Assembly (NCBI GenBank): GCA_023653785.1
Contig: JAMKCH010084986.1
Location: 1 to 64,000, forward strand
Origin: Ophioderma brevispina
Taxonomy: Eukaryota; Echinodermata; Ophiuroidea; Amphilepidida; Ophiodermatidae
DNA: 64,000 nucleotides
Reading direction: 5' to 3'
Shown here: positions 10,215-21,009 of the stretch, in pieces
Layout: the number at the start of each line of letters is the position of its first letter
Numbering within the stretch: the first letter of the stretch is position 1
Program-made: the position numbers and the translations under genes
The notes under the pieces: model-generated
Database searches by the model: none
Told to the model about the DNA's origin: nothing
Seen by the model: the letters and a program-made list of their open reading frames with translations, nothing else

Positions 10215-13200
10215 TTATGCCCACATCGTAGAATTCCAAAAAGGAGGCAAAAATGAAAAATTGGGTATTGAAATGTGGAAGTCATAGGCCACATTTGAAC
10301 AAAACAAATGAAAGGAATGTGAATCAGAGCGAAAGACAATCTCTTTCAAAAGGAATGCGTGGCAAGAGAAAGATAAAATAAGGACAGCGGGTCCCAAATG
10401 GTTCCGTCCAATATGTGAGTCAAAGAAATGAAGCAATAACATGACCGAGTGACCCCTGAATTCCTTTGAACCTCCCATCTGTTAAAAAACCCATAACACC
10501 CCTTTTCTCATATTAGGATCCAAGTATGAAGACAATCCATTCTCTTACAACTAAAAACAAAGTGTCAACCAAAACGTGTATACTAAACCGATCAGGCTCT
10601 GTATAAATTGTGAACACTTTTCATATATACATTCTCACATTTTAACATACCAACATTTGTCATATTTAAATTAACATGGCTACTGGTTCTTTTTTGTACA
10701 AATATGTTTCAATGAAAATGAATCTAGTCTGTGATGGCTAAACCAAACTAGGCAAAAATGAAACTATGTAATAGGATATAAATGTAGGCTTTAAAGTTTG
10801 TAGGGCATGTAGCAAAATAGTAAAAAAGCGGCTACTGGAAATCTTTAAATAATCCGTAATATGTACATATAATCTACCAGCAAAACTCTACCCCATTATT
10901 TCACTGACTTTAAAAAGCAAACTGCAAGCCAAAAGAAAGGGTGCTGAATTTTTGGATAATTTCTTATATTACACATTCAACCATTCAATTCATCCCAACA
11001 TCACCACTAAGTGCACTAGTTTTCAAATTAGTCCAAACCGAGTCATACCCTGAATTTTTTCAAAAAGTACAGTATCGTCCAGTTTCAACAATATTCTGAA
11101 GTCAATACCATCCAAATGTTCTGCATGTGCAATATCATCTCCTTGCCTATATGTGAATATATTAAAAATGTTCAAGAATTCAAGTATGGTAAAAATGTTC
11201 CAGATTTATTTCTGCAATATCGTCCAGTTCAAGTACATGTATCATCGAAATATTCTGCATGTTCATATCATCTTTCTTCCTCGCCTACATGTGCAATATC
11301 ATCCCGTTCAAGTGTAATATTATCTAACTGTTCTCCATGTGCGATATTATCATCATCATCTGTCCTCCGCCTACCCATATTCAAAAGGTTCAAGTACAAT
11401 ATCGTCCCGTGCAGACAGTGCATATTGTCCTAATGTTCTTGTGCAAAATTATCCTATTCTTGTACAAGTGCAATCACAGAAGTCACTCCTCATGTGCAAA
11501 ACTTATTGCCTTTGAAATGGAATTATATATATGAGGTGTACGCAAATACCAAAAAAAAACCCCGCTTGAACGTTATAGATCAACACTTAACCAATTGTAG
11601 GTGCAAATCGCATGCAACTACCTTGAAGCGTAAAGACGCAGCAGTAATAAATGGCGAAGGAATATTTTTAATGATTAATTCATTACATAAATCCCCTCAA
11701 TGAATGTAAAATGTCGAAACAGTGCAATCAATAGAAACAAAGTGGCAATAAATTCAAACATTAATGCCCATGATTGTGCCATATCCAGCAAAATCATAAA
11801 GTGCAGAAGCTGGCAAAAAAAAAACACACCCGGGGAGCATTTGACCAATGTTCAATAAAATTTATGTAATTAGACCAAGAGACCAAAGAAGAAAACGATG
11901 GCCCAATGCCATCCTCCACATTTCACAGTACAATCAAATGGGAAGCCAAAGCCCTGGTCAATGTTAACAAGTTAGGGATGTGGTTGATGAGGCAGACTAT
12001 TATTTAAAACATGATGGTACTAAGGGATGCCTACTTTCGGAGGTTGAAACTGGGAACCACAAGGAAACATACATTCAGGACTAAAAACACAAATTAGTGA
12101 AGGGTACTTGCAGAAGAAACTGCTTTTCCACCCAATAACTTAATATTTTAGATGACAAGTAAATGCAGTCTCCTACTCCATCAACTACAAGCAGACTCAT
12201 TCACATCTGGAGATGCTGTCAATTCTTCCACCTACCGGAGACAGAAATTAGAAATACTCTTTTCTGTTCGGTGTATACACATCAAAATTACTGCATAACA
12301 AATCAAAAAACAATGCATACTGGAGTAAAATAGGTCAGAAATGAATTTTAAATGTCCGTCGCATCCCTTTACACAATTTTGGGGGTGTTTTTTGGAGAGA
12401 TGCCTGATATTACGAAATTTCAGATGTGCATGTACTGTGAGTTGAGTATGTGAGTGAGTTTGTGATTGAGTGTCTTGGAGTCTTTGTCTTTCTCTTGTTT
12501 TGCATTGTTTTTGTTAGTTAAATAAAGCACCAGGCAACTTGTGGAAAAGGAAAAATATTAGCGACTTGTGCGAAGTAAGAATTTTCCAAAATCATTAAAC
12601 TTTTTGTAGGAAGAAATGCAAAGCATAAGTCTAGGTGTATAATCAAGGAATAAGTAGCATACATTTATTTCTTTAGTTGGAAGTAGGCTTTAGTGTTATG
12701 CCATACAGGAGAGAAATACCAGACTTCTTGCAAAACCGTTGCATGGCAAGGGGATGGGGACTCCTGGGAGTTTTTACGTGGGGGCAATTACCAACTTGGC
12801 TTTCCATAGTTGGGCAATCATTGGAAAAACGGTGGTACAGCTCCCCGGCTCAAGTACACCGAAGATTCTACAGGGTTCTGCCAACACTGGCAAGAGCCAG
12901 TCCCATTTTTGTTGCAAGGAGTCGTCGAACATTGTCATAACCGTCCATCATTAGATGATTTAAAAAAATTGTAAGATAATTATGTGATCAATACAAAGAA
13001 AAAGGGTTAACCCTCCATAAGGTGCAGGTCTAGTGTGCATCCGCACCGGTGCATGCAAAAAAATTGTGGCTTATGAAAAGTATGGGGTTTCATTGAAGGA
13101 AAAGGACAATTATATTTAAGGTTGGGTAGGGGAATACGTCAACGTTTTATCAGGAATGCCAGCATATGCATATGCACCGCACCAATCGTTACTTTCTTAA

Positions 13201-13865
13201 CAAAGGTCAAATCATTAAATTAGGGCAGCCCGAGCAGTACTAAACATGCTCAGAGGAAAAAATGCCTTTGTGAATTTAGGCGTCTAGGAATTATACAGGA
13301 GAAAATCACAGGACCATTAGATGGTGGAAGTAGGAAGGATAAGAATATACTGGAAATGACACCAAATTCAACAGGGCAACAACAGAATACATAGGGATAA
13401 AGGTGGAGGAGGATTCTACAACCTTACACTTTTAACAGGAGCTGAAGTACACAATTGCTTTGGTGGTGAAGTCGTGCAGGACTCCTTTCTTGTAGCAGCC
13501 TGGACTGACCTCTGTTCAAACCCGTGAGCGAGGGACTAATGGCCAAGCCCTAATTGGGTTGCAACACCGTCATCCCTCCACATAATTGACATTTGAACAG
13601 TCATGGACAGTACAGTATAAACTTTCCAACCCTCCACATGTGGCAAAAGCATGTGACACACATGCTCTCAAATAGAACTCTATAGTGGAAAAGTATGTTT
13701 TCAAGTGATTGTTTGAGAGCATGGGACCAGACAATGATGCCAGGACGTCGCTTGCTACAGGAAACGCTGCGTTCTTCACGTAAAACCGTTCCCTGCGAGA
13801 ATTCTGGAACCCACTAGAAGGAACTCAAAAAGGAGGTCATGAATACTCTGCAATAATTTCCAGAG
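10215..13865. repeat. Complete copy of repeat unit U (b1-b10), ~3.65 kb
   Basis: All ten blocks are present in order: b1 10240-10485, b2 10500-10860, b3 about 11050-11460, b4 11450-11560, b5 11560-11930, b6 11930-12350, b7 12350-12590, b8 12590-12960, b9 12960-13420, b10 13420-13865. It serves as the reference unit because it holds none of the four insertions. The next unit begins at about 13870 with the same GCCCACTCG-to-GGCAAAAATGG junction seen at 10218-10255, so the copies are directly tandem. The unit has many short indels relative to its neighbours. Confidence 0.8.
12739..12954 (+). pseudogene. Block b8 frame, copy in unit 3
   Basis: Contains the pieces NLAFHSWAIIGKTVVQLPGS and, in the other frame, FLQNRCMARGWGLLGV. 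Together they match the b8 peptide seen best at 19561-19926, but single-base indels force frame changes. Function is unknown. Confidence 0.35.
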
Positions 13866-14070
13866 GGGAACAAGATTTTTTGCCCACTCGATAGGATCAA
13901 AACCAGGGAGGCAAAAATGGAAAATTGTGATGAAAGTGAAGTCCGCCACATTTGAACAAAACAGGAATGAAAAAGGGAATGGTTGAAATCAGAGCGAAAG
14001 ACAAGCTCTTGTCAAAAGGAATGCGTGGCATAGAGAAAGATAAAAAATAAAGGCAGCGGTCCCAAATAGG

Positions 14071-14226
14071 GGTAGACGTTTCATATAGAAGGTCCCATGA
14101 TGCAAATGAGGATTACCAATTGATTTGTCATGCCCTTCATGGACGTTGTTGCAGTAGGCTGACGAATGAATGGCAATACCCTAATTTGGGCATTCAATGG
14201 GACTTTCTATATGAAAAACATCTACC
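14071..14226. mobile_element. 156 bp MITE with 28-30 bp inverted repeats
   Basis: The left end 14071-14098 (GGTAGACGTTTCATATAGAA then GGTCCCAT) is matched by the reverse complement of 14197-14226 (GGTAGATGTTTTTCATATAG then AAAGTCCCAT). The flanks 14064-14070 and 14227-14233 are both AAATAGG, a 7 bp target duplication. Because the element ends in GG/CC, the duplicated string can be read as up to 9 bp (CCAAATAGG). Units at 155-190 and 10381-10425 have the uninterrupted site. It is non-coding; superfamily unassigned. Confidence 0.88.
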
Positions 14227-14899
14227 AAATAGGTCGCCAATTAGTGGTCAAGGAATGAAGAGCAATAAAATGACCGAGTGGACCCATGAATGACCTTTGA
14301 CCTTCCCATCTGTTACACCAATAAACCCTTTACATATATTAAGGATACAAGTATGAAGACAATCCATCTTTGCACTAAAAAGCTAAGCAATAAGTTGAAA
14401 AAGTGTCAACCAAAATGTGTAAAAAAAAATGGATACTATTACCGATCAGGCTCTGTAAATAAATGAAAACCACTTTAACATATTAACCATTCTCATTTTT
14501 ACAAACATTTGTATATTTAAAATTAACAACATGGCTACTGGTTCATTTTGGAACACGTTTTCAATGGAAATAATCTAATCTGTAGATAAGCTAAACGAAC
14601 TAGGCAAAAATGAAAAATATGTAAAGGGGATATAAATTGTAGGATTTAAGTTTGTAGGCATGTAGCAAAATAGGTAAAAAAAGCGGCTACTGGAAAATCT
14701 TTAAAATGAATGGAATATGTAATATAATCTACCAACAAAAACTCTACCCCAGTATTGCACTAACTTTAAAGGCAAACATGCAATGGGCCAAAAGAAGGGT
14801 GCTGAATTTTGATTAAATTTCTTAAAAGTACCACATTTCACCATTCCAATTTCACCACTAAGTGACAATAGTTTCAAATTAGTCAAAAAACCGAGTGCA

Positions 14900-15350
14900 T
14901 ACCCTGATTGTTTCAAAAAAAAGTAAACAATATCGTCCAGTTCGACAATTATCTGAAAGTGCCAATACATCCAATGCTGCATGTTGCAATATCATTCTTC
15001 CTTGCCTATATGGGAAATATATTAAAAAATGTCAGTGCAATAGATTCCAAAAAAAAGGGTTCCAAGTATTATTTTGCAATATATCGTCCAGTTCAAGTAC
15101 ATGTATCATCGAAAGATTCTGCATGTGCAATATCATCTTCTTTCATCGCCTCATGTCAATATCATCTTCTTCCTAGCCTACATGTGCAATATCGCCCAGT
15201 TCAAGTGTAATATTATCTAAATGTTCTCCATGTGCGATATTATCATCATCATCTTCCTCGCCTACCTATATTCAAAATGTTCAAGTAATATATCGTCCAG
15301 TTCAAGTGCAATATTGTCTAAATATTCTTGTGCAAAATTATCCTATTCTT
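14900..15350 (-). repeat. Block b3, codon-phased acidic repeat, best copy
   Basis: On the minus strand 15180-15260 reads without a stop as an acidic repeat ending HGEHLDNITLELGDIAHVG, preceded by VGEEDDDDNIA. Around 15270-15345 a second open stretch reads AQEYLDNIALELDDILLEH. Module lengths are 21, 27 and about 30 bp, that is, multiples of three. This suggests an ancestral coding repeat rich in D, E, L and I, perhaps an extended acidic or coiled region. The + strand frames are also partly open because of the period, so the strand is inferred from the protein-like composition and not proven. Confidence 0.45.
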
Positions 15351-16827
15351 GTACAAGTGCAATCACAGAAGTCACTCATGTGCAAAACTTATTGCCTTTG
15401 AAATGGAATTATATTTATTATGTGTAAGCAAATTACCAGAAAATAAAACACCAACTTGAACGTTATAAATCAACACTTAACCAATTTGGAGGTGCAAATC
15501 GCATGCAAGTAACATTGAAGCGTAAACATGCAGCATGTAATAAATGGAGAAGGAATATTTTAATTCATTACATAATCCCGCAATGAATGTAGAAATTAAT
15601 GTCGAAACATGTGCAATCATTAGAAACAAAGTGCAATAAATTCAAACAATCTAATGCCCATGATTGTGCAATATCCTATCAAAAGCGTAAAGTGCAGAAG
15701 CTGGTAAAAGAAAATACACCGGGGAGCATTTTGACCAATGTATCAAAAAATTATGTAAATTAAGACGAGATGATAAAGAAAGAAAACTGATGGCCCAATG
15801 CCATCCTCCACATTTCACAATACAATCAAATGGGAGACCCTAGCCCTGTCAATGTAACAATTAGGGATGTGGTTGATGAGGCAGACTATTACTTTAAAAC
15901 ATGATGGTACTTAAGGATGCCTACTTCTGGAGGTTGAACTGGAACACAAATTTAAAGTTGAACATACATTCCAGGACTAACACAAATTAGTGAAGGTACT
16001 GCAGAAGAAACTGCTTTCACAATACTTAATATTTTAGATGACATAAAATGCAGTCTCTACTCCAACGACAAGCAGTACTCATACATCTGGAGATGCTGTC
16101 ACTTCTTCCACCTACAGGAGACAGAAATTAGAAATACTCTGTCCATTCGGTGCATAACAAATCAAAAGTACAGTGCATAACAAATCAAAAAGAACAATGC
16201 ATACTGGAGGAAAAGATAGGTCAGAAAATGAATAATTTTAAATGTACCATCCATCCCTTAGACACAATTGTGAGAGATGTTGATATTATGAAATTCCAGA
16301 TTTGCATGTACTGCAGCTTTGTGAGTTGAGTGGAGTGTGTGAGTGTTTGTGTATTGAGTGTCTTGGAAGTCTTTGTCCTGTCTCTTGTTTTGTGTTTTTG
16401 TTGATATGATGAAAAGCACAAGGCTTTGCCTCTTGGAAAAGGAAAAACAAATATTAGAGACTCGTACAAAGGAGAATTTCCAAAATCATTTTAGCTGTTG
16501 GAAGAAATGAAAGCATAAGTCTAGGTATAACCATAGGAATAAGTAAGCTTACACATTTCTTAGATGTGGGTTTAGTGTATGCATACAGGAGAGAATACCT
16601 AGACTTCTTGCAAAAAGTGCATGGGAGCACTTGCCCAAGTTTTTAGGGCATCATTGGAAAACTTTGTAAAGCTCCCTGGTTCAAGTACACCGAGGATCCA
16701 TCCCTCACCATACTTGACACGAACAGCATGTACAAGTGAGCACTTTCAATCCTCGACGTGTGGCAAAAGGATGCAAAGTCCATGCTCTCTAATAGAACTC
16801 ATACTGTAGTGGAGAATGTTCCGGTAA

Positions 16828-17061
16828 ATGATTGTTTTCAAGAGATTGTTGGAGAGCATGGGACCAGACGATGATGCCAAGATGCTTACAATGCTAGAGG
16901 AGCTGTGTTCTTCACCTGCCTATGCAATAAGATGGCAATGTAAAGACCAGCTTCCTGGTGGGAAATTCTGGAACCCACCAGAAGAATGCAAACAGGAGGC
17001 CATGTATACCTCCACAAATAACATCAGCAGAAAACAGGTATTTTCCCATAAAAAGGCTTAG
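16828..17061 (+). pseudogene. Best-preserved frame of block b10 (77 codons)
   Basis: The frame contains LLESMGPDDDAKMLTMLEEL (residues 6-25), then CSSPAYAIRWQCKDQLPGGK, then FWNPPEECKQEAM. It looks like a globular protein end. Copies at 5597-5794, 10020-10190 and 13700-13840 keep fragments of it (SMGPDN/DDA..., LPxxxFWNP). The upstream sequence at 16720-16830 continues the same + strand logic from b8 but with frame breaks. The family is not recognised; there is no nucleic-acid-binding or catalytic motif that I can name. Confidence 0.45.
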
Positions 17062-17084
17062 GAAGTTGATGACATGGTAAGAAC

Positions 17085-17660
17085 AAAGTTACCAGTAAAG
17101 AGGGAAGAGCTGGAAGAAAATGAGGAGAATTCAAGATGAAAAAAGAGAACCGATTATACAGAGTGTTAGATGATGGAGAGATATGGGAAACAGACTCACA
17201 AATGGAGAATGTATTAACCAAAACCAAAAGAAAAGACGAACAAATGAAAAATATTAAGGTCCAAGTGCAATTATGAAAACTTTTAAATTGCAATAATACC
17301 AAACATAAACAAATTACTCAGGGAGGACAGCAGCTGAAATAAAATTGATTGAATTTAATGAATGAACCAATGATTGTAAATATACCTAATTTTGTACGTA
17401 TTTTATCAGATATCTCTATTTTAATTGGAATAAGATTTTTGCAGAAATGGAAAGACAATAACCAGGATACTTTATACACTAAGGTTATTCAAGATAAACA
17501 CAAGAACAGGGATGAAGATGGGGGTTACTATGAGGAAGTAACATTGGTCTTTGATAATGATACAGATGTTATTTCAACATTTCTGAATTTGTTCACGATA
17601 TTGTAGATCAAGATGTTTGATGGGATTAGTTTGTTATGTTAAAATTTCAAGTCCACCTGC
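17085..17660 (+). pseudogene. Block Q, copy 1, with an 85-codon frame
   Basis: Q begins with an A/G-rich segment (GAGCTGGAAGAAAATGAGGA) that reads REELEENEEN. It then has a short AT-rich part and an open frame 17349-17606. That frame contains DTLYTKVIQDKHKNRDEDGG followed by YYEEVTLVF. Q copies at 19880-20400 and 20455-20995 keep the same peptide in part (DTLYTKVIQDKH, GGYYEEV at 20761-20850), which supports protein-coding origin. The family is unrecognised. Q directly follows b10, so it may be the 3' continuation of the same ancestral gene or element. Confidence 0.4.
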
Positions 17661-17728
17661 ATTAGTTTGAAAGACTTTACATTAATATTAAAGTTTATTA
17701 CGAATGTGACAATTATGATTTAATATAT

Positions 17729-17901
17729 CAGGGGTGTGATTGAGTTTTGTGGAAAAATCCTGAATTTGGGAAAAAATCCTGAAAAACGGCGTAAAATTGA
17801 CCTAAAATGCCTAAAATCAGGCTGAAATTAAATAAAGTTGCGGAAATTTTGAAAATAAAAAATCCTGAAATCAGGAAAAATCCTGAAGAATCACACCCCT
17901 G
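17729..17901. mobile_element. hAT-like MITE, 173 bp
   Basis: The ends are CAGGGGTGTGATT and, at 17889-17901, AATCACACCCCTG, a perfect 13 bp inverted repeat, followed inward by AAAAATCCTGA / TCAGGATTTTT motifs on both arms. Flanks are AT-rich (TAATATAT and TATATATAT), so the exact target duplication is ambiguous. The sister sequence at 20990-21035 (GATTAAATATGTATATTG) is the empty site, which proves insertion. It is non-coding; CAGGGGTG ends fit hAT-type non-autonomous elements. Confidence 0.82.
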
Positions 17902-17924
17902 TATATATATTGTATGTGTTAAGC

Positions 17925-18230
17925 CAAACAAAATATGTCTTAGCTTCCCGTGCTTATGGGGTTAATATTTTTCATGCAATGTTTTTCATATATTTCCTGG
18001 GTGTTAAAAATAGAGGGATTTCGGTGTTTGGGTTTAAACATTTTCTTCATTCGCGTGGTCTTTTGAACTGAAACAGTGCTTTGGCTTTGAGCCACAGCAG
18101 CGTGGAAGCCAGCCCCCATAATCCTTTGCGCGCAAACCATATTATCGACTGGAAACTGCGCGTTGACTCCATTTCTTTGTTTGTTCGTCGCCGCGAAGGA
18201 ACTTCACTCAAGTGTAGTCAAGTGCAATAA
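17925..18230. promoter_or_regulatory. Block R, copy 1: GC-richer, promoter-like stretch
   Basis: R begins GTTAAGCCAAACAAAATATG and ends before the b6 frame. It holds GCCCCCATAATCC-type sequence and TTTGCGCGCAAACC at 18126-18139, which contains the palindrome TTTGCGCGCAAA. CpG density is higher than in the surrounding AT-rich DNA. The same segment recurs at 21018-21170. Its place just upstream of a b6 copy would suit a promoter or 5' leader of the ancestral element, but no TATA box or start is definable. This is an inference from position and base composition only. Confidence 0.3.
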
Positions 18231-18234
18231 TTTT

Positions 18235-18995
18235 AAATCAATATGGCGTAAGCGATGCCTATGCCAGCTCTGCACTTCAAGACGTGGTGGAAGTGACCAA
18301 GAAGAAAACAAACAGCCCAATACCATCCTCCACATTTCATAATTCAATCAAATGGGAGACCATAGCCCTGTCAATGCAACAAATTAGGGATGTAGTAGAT
18401 GATTTTACAGTCTATTACTGTAAAACATGATGGAACTTAAGGATGCCTACTTCTGGAGTTTGAATTGGAACACAAAGTGGAACATACATTGCAGGACTCA
18501 CACAAATGAGTGGAGGTACCACAGAAGAAACAGCTGACACAATACTTAATATTTTAGATGACATAAAATGCAGTCTCTACCCCAACAACTACAAACAGTA
18601 CTCAAACATCTGGAGATGGTGGCACTTCTCCTACCTTCAGGGCTTGTGCAGGCAATGACCAAAAAATGGATGACAAAAATTAGAAATACCATGTCCGACA
18701 GTTGCATAACAAATCAAAAAGTAGAACGCATACCGGAGGAAAAGATGGTCAGAAAATCAATAATGTTATATGTGCCGTCCATCCCTTACACACAATGGCA
18801 AGAGATGCTGATATTATGAAATTCCAGATGTGCATGTACTGTGAGTTGAGTTGGGTGGAGCAAGTGTGTGTGAGTTTGTGGATCGAGTGTCTTGGAAGTT
18901 TATGTCCCATTTCTTGTTTAGCGTTTTTGTTGTTACGATGAAAAGCACAAGGCTTTGCCTTGTGGAAAAGGAAAACAAATTATAGACTCGTAGGA
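18235..18995 (+). pseudogene. Blocks b6-b7, extra copy outside the regular array
   Basis: From 18236 the + strand reads VSDAYASSALQDVVEVTKKK, then STFHNSIKWETIALSMQQ, then, after a frame change near 18430, the TILNILDD core seen at 8351-8659. Block b7 follows: a GTGAGTTGAGT... GTGTGTGAG tract and AAAGCACAAGGC. It is the longest readable version of the N-terminal part of the b6 protein. It lies behind block R rather than behind b5, so two different sequences precede b6 in this window. The family is unrecognised. Confidence 0.4.
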
Positions 18996-19232
18996 GGGCC
19001 AAATCCAAAAATACCGTTTTTGCGAGGGACGGAATTGAGTGACATTTTCAATTGTCCCAACTTTCCTGTTGGTAGATTGGACACTTTGAGTGGGTTTGAG
19101 GAATGAACTGCCAATGCACTTTATTTGCAGGGGAAAATGGCATGGCCACAATGGAACATGTTGCTATAGCGATGCAATATGTTAGCGCGAGGGACGGAAT
19201 CGACAATTCCGTCCCTCGTGTTTTAACATTGA

Positions 19233-19246
19233 GTTGCCATAGCAAC
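19233..19246. promoter_or_regulatory. RFX X-box-like palindrome, site 1
   Basis: GTTGCCATAGCAAC fits the RFX-family X-box consensus (GTNRCC, short spacer, RGYAAC) with one departure from perfect symmetry. It lies just after the first internal hairpin of the 588 bp element. Binding is not shown; only the match is seen. Confidence 0.6.
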
Positions 19247-19408
19247 TTGATAGGTTAAGCCATATTTTTTCCTTTTATTATTGAAGTATATTGGTTGCTT
19301 AATCATGTTGTATACTTGAAGTTAAAATTACACAGCAGGCGATGTAAGATAGATGAATGAATACTTTGCGAGGGACGGACAAATTCCGTCCCTCGCACCA
19401 TAAAATGT

Positions 19409-19422
19409 GTTGCCATGGCAAC
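19409..19422. promoter_or_regulatory. RFX X-box palindrome, site 2
   Basis: GTTGCCATGGCAAC is a perfectly symmetric X-box. It follows the second internal hairpin at about the same distance as site 1 follows the first, so hairpin plus X-box is a duplicated module. A weaker relative (GTTGCTATAGCGATG) lies at 19160. Regulatory activity is an inference. Confidence 0.65.
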
Positions 19423-19560
19423 TTGCTTGATCGTGGTCATATATTTTATGTTTTTGTGCGGAGAACTTGGCTTGGTTATTCATGTAATATACTTCAGGTG
19501 TCTTCATTCCTGACTGGAAAGAAAGGACAATTGAAAAAATGAATTCCGTCCCTCGCAAGG

Positions 19561-19926
19561 TTGACAAATTTTGGATTTGGCCCAGGAAGGAGAATTTCCA
19601 AAATCATTTTAACTGTTTGTTGGAAGAAATGTCTAGGTAAAATCATAGGAATAAGTAAGCTTACACATTTCTTGGATGTGGGCTTAGTGTACGCATACAG
19701 GAGAGAATACCTAGACTTCTTGCAAAACGTGCATGGCAATGGGGTTGGACTCCTGGGAGCACTTGCCCAAGTTTTATGTGAGGGCAATTACAACTTGGCT
19801 TTCCATAGTTTGGGCATCATTGGAAAAAATTGTACAGCTCCCTGGCTCAAGTACACCGAAGATCCATCCCTCGCAATATTTGAAAGGAAGAAAAGAAAAG
19901 AAGGAAAAAAAGGAGAATCAAGATGA
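19561..19926 (+). pseudogene. Best-preserved frame of block b8 (121 codons)
   Basis: The readable protein runs GLVYAYRREYLDFLQNVHGN, then GVGLLGALAQVL, then GNYNLAFHSLGIIGKNCTAP, then WLKYTEDPSL, after which the sequence leaves b8 for block Q at about 19878. Copies at 8960-9245, 12660-12960 and 16570-16720 show the same peptide with frameshifts. It has the look of a folded alpha-helical domain but I cannot name a family. The first 15 codons come from the end of the inserted 588 bp element, so the true start is not here. Confidence 0.45.
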
Positions 19927-20400
19927 AAAAGAGAACTGATCTATACAGAGTGTAGTGGGAAGATATGGGAAACAGACCCACACAGGAGAATGTATCACCC
20001 AATACCAAGAGAAAAGTATGACAATGAAAAAAATTAAGGTCAAAGTGCAATTATGAAAACTTTTAAATTGCAAATAATTACCAAACATACAAATTTGCAG
20101 GGAGAAACGTTAGCTGAATAAAATTGATTGGATTTATGAATTGAACCAATGATTGAAATATACCTAATTTTGTACATATTATATCAGATAGCTCTATTTA
20201 ATTGGACTTAAGAATTTTTGCCAGAAAGGGAAAAACTTTAGACACTAAGTTATTCAAAATAAAACACAGTGCCAAAAATGGGTGTTACTATGAGGAAGTA
20301 TCAGGGTCTTGATAATGATCAGAAGGTTATTTCAAACATCTTCTGAATTTGTTCACGATATTGTAGATCAAAATATTATAATCATGTTAATGCACGTCTT
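19880..20400. repeat. Block Q, copy 2
   Basis: Follows the b8 copy directly and repeats the Q order: AGATGAAAAAGAGAACTGAT, then GATATGGGAAACAGACCCAC, then AAAACTTTTAAATTGCAA, then GGTGTTACTATGAGGAAGTA at 20280. It is more damaged than copy 1 in its second half, with several deletions. It ends near TTCACGATATTGTAGATCAA at 20352-20371. Confidence 0.65.
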
Positions 20401-20995
20401 ACAACTTGCTTTCTGTCGTTTTCGGCATCATTGGAAAACATTGTACAGCTCCCTGGGTTATAACAGAGAGTGTTAGATGACTGGAGAGATATGGGAAAAC
20501 AGAACCCACACATGTAGAATGTAATACCAAAACCAAAAGAAAAGCTGAACTAATGAACAAGATGAGGTCTCAAGTGCCATTAATGAAAACTTTTAAATTG
20601 CAATAAATACCAACTATACCAATTATTCCGGACACAGCACCTGATACAATTTAATCTAATTTACAAATACTGAACCAATGATTGTAAATATACTGATTTG
20701 GTGCATATGTTATCAATACCTCTATTTTAATTGGAATGAGATTTTTGCAGAAATGGAAAGACAATATCAGGATACTTTATACACTAAGGTTATTCAAGAT
20801 AAACACAGGACCAGGAACAAAGATGGGGGTTACTACGAGGAAGTACCGGTGGTCTTTTGATGTTATTTCAACGTTTCTGAATTTGTTCACGATTTTGTAG
20901 ATCAAGATATTTTAATTGATGGAATTAGTTATGTTAAAATTTCAAGTTCACCTGCATTAGTGTTTGAAAGACTTTTAACAGGTTTATTACGTATG
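20400..20995. repeat. Short b8 fragment followed by block Q, copy 3
   Basis: 20401-20452 carries the b8 stretch GGCATCATTGGAAAACATTG followed by TACAGCTCCCTGG. Q restarts at 20460 (ACAGAGAGTGTTAGATGA), giving a tandem Q-Q arrangement. The peptide DTLYTKVIQDKH recurs here (20773 on), and a frame at 20678-20860 covers it. Confidence 0.6.
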
Positions 20996-21009
20996 TGACA
21001 ATTATGATT

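Larger units (their letters stand above)
13870..17080. repeat. Copy of repeat unit U lacking b9, ~3.2 kb
   Basis: Blocks b1 (13905-14325, interrupted by a MITE), b2 (14330-14710), b3 (about 14900-15350), b4 (15345-15445), b5 (15450-15820), b6 (15820-16245), b7 (16245-16490), b8 (16490-16720, with an internal deletion of the GNYNLAFHS part) and b10 (16720-17080). b8 joins b10 directly: the peptide KYTEDPSLTI is followed at once by b10 sequence. The unit is followed by block Q instead of another b1, so this is the end of the regular array. Confidence 0.75.
18996..19583. mobile_element. 588 bp foldback-type element with internal palindromes
   Basis: The ends are GGGCCAAATCCAAAA and TTTTGGATTTGGCCC (perfect 15 bp inverted repeats), flanked by AGGA on both sides (18992-18995 and 19584-19587). 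Inside, the motif GCGAGGGACGGAATT occurs at the left subterminus (19021-19036), its complement at the right (19541-19556), and two head-to-head pairs form near-perfect hairpins at 19187-19220 and 19368-19397. Empty sites are visible at about 8860, 12575 and 16470 in other units. There is no reading frame of note. The class is not assigned. Confidence 0.82.
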
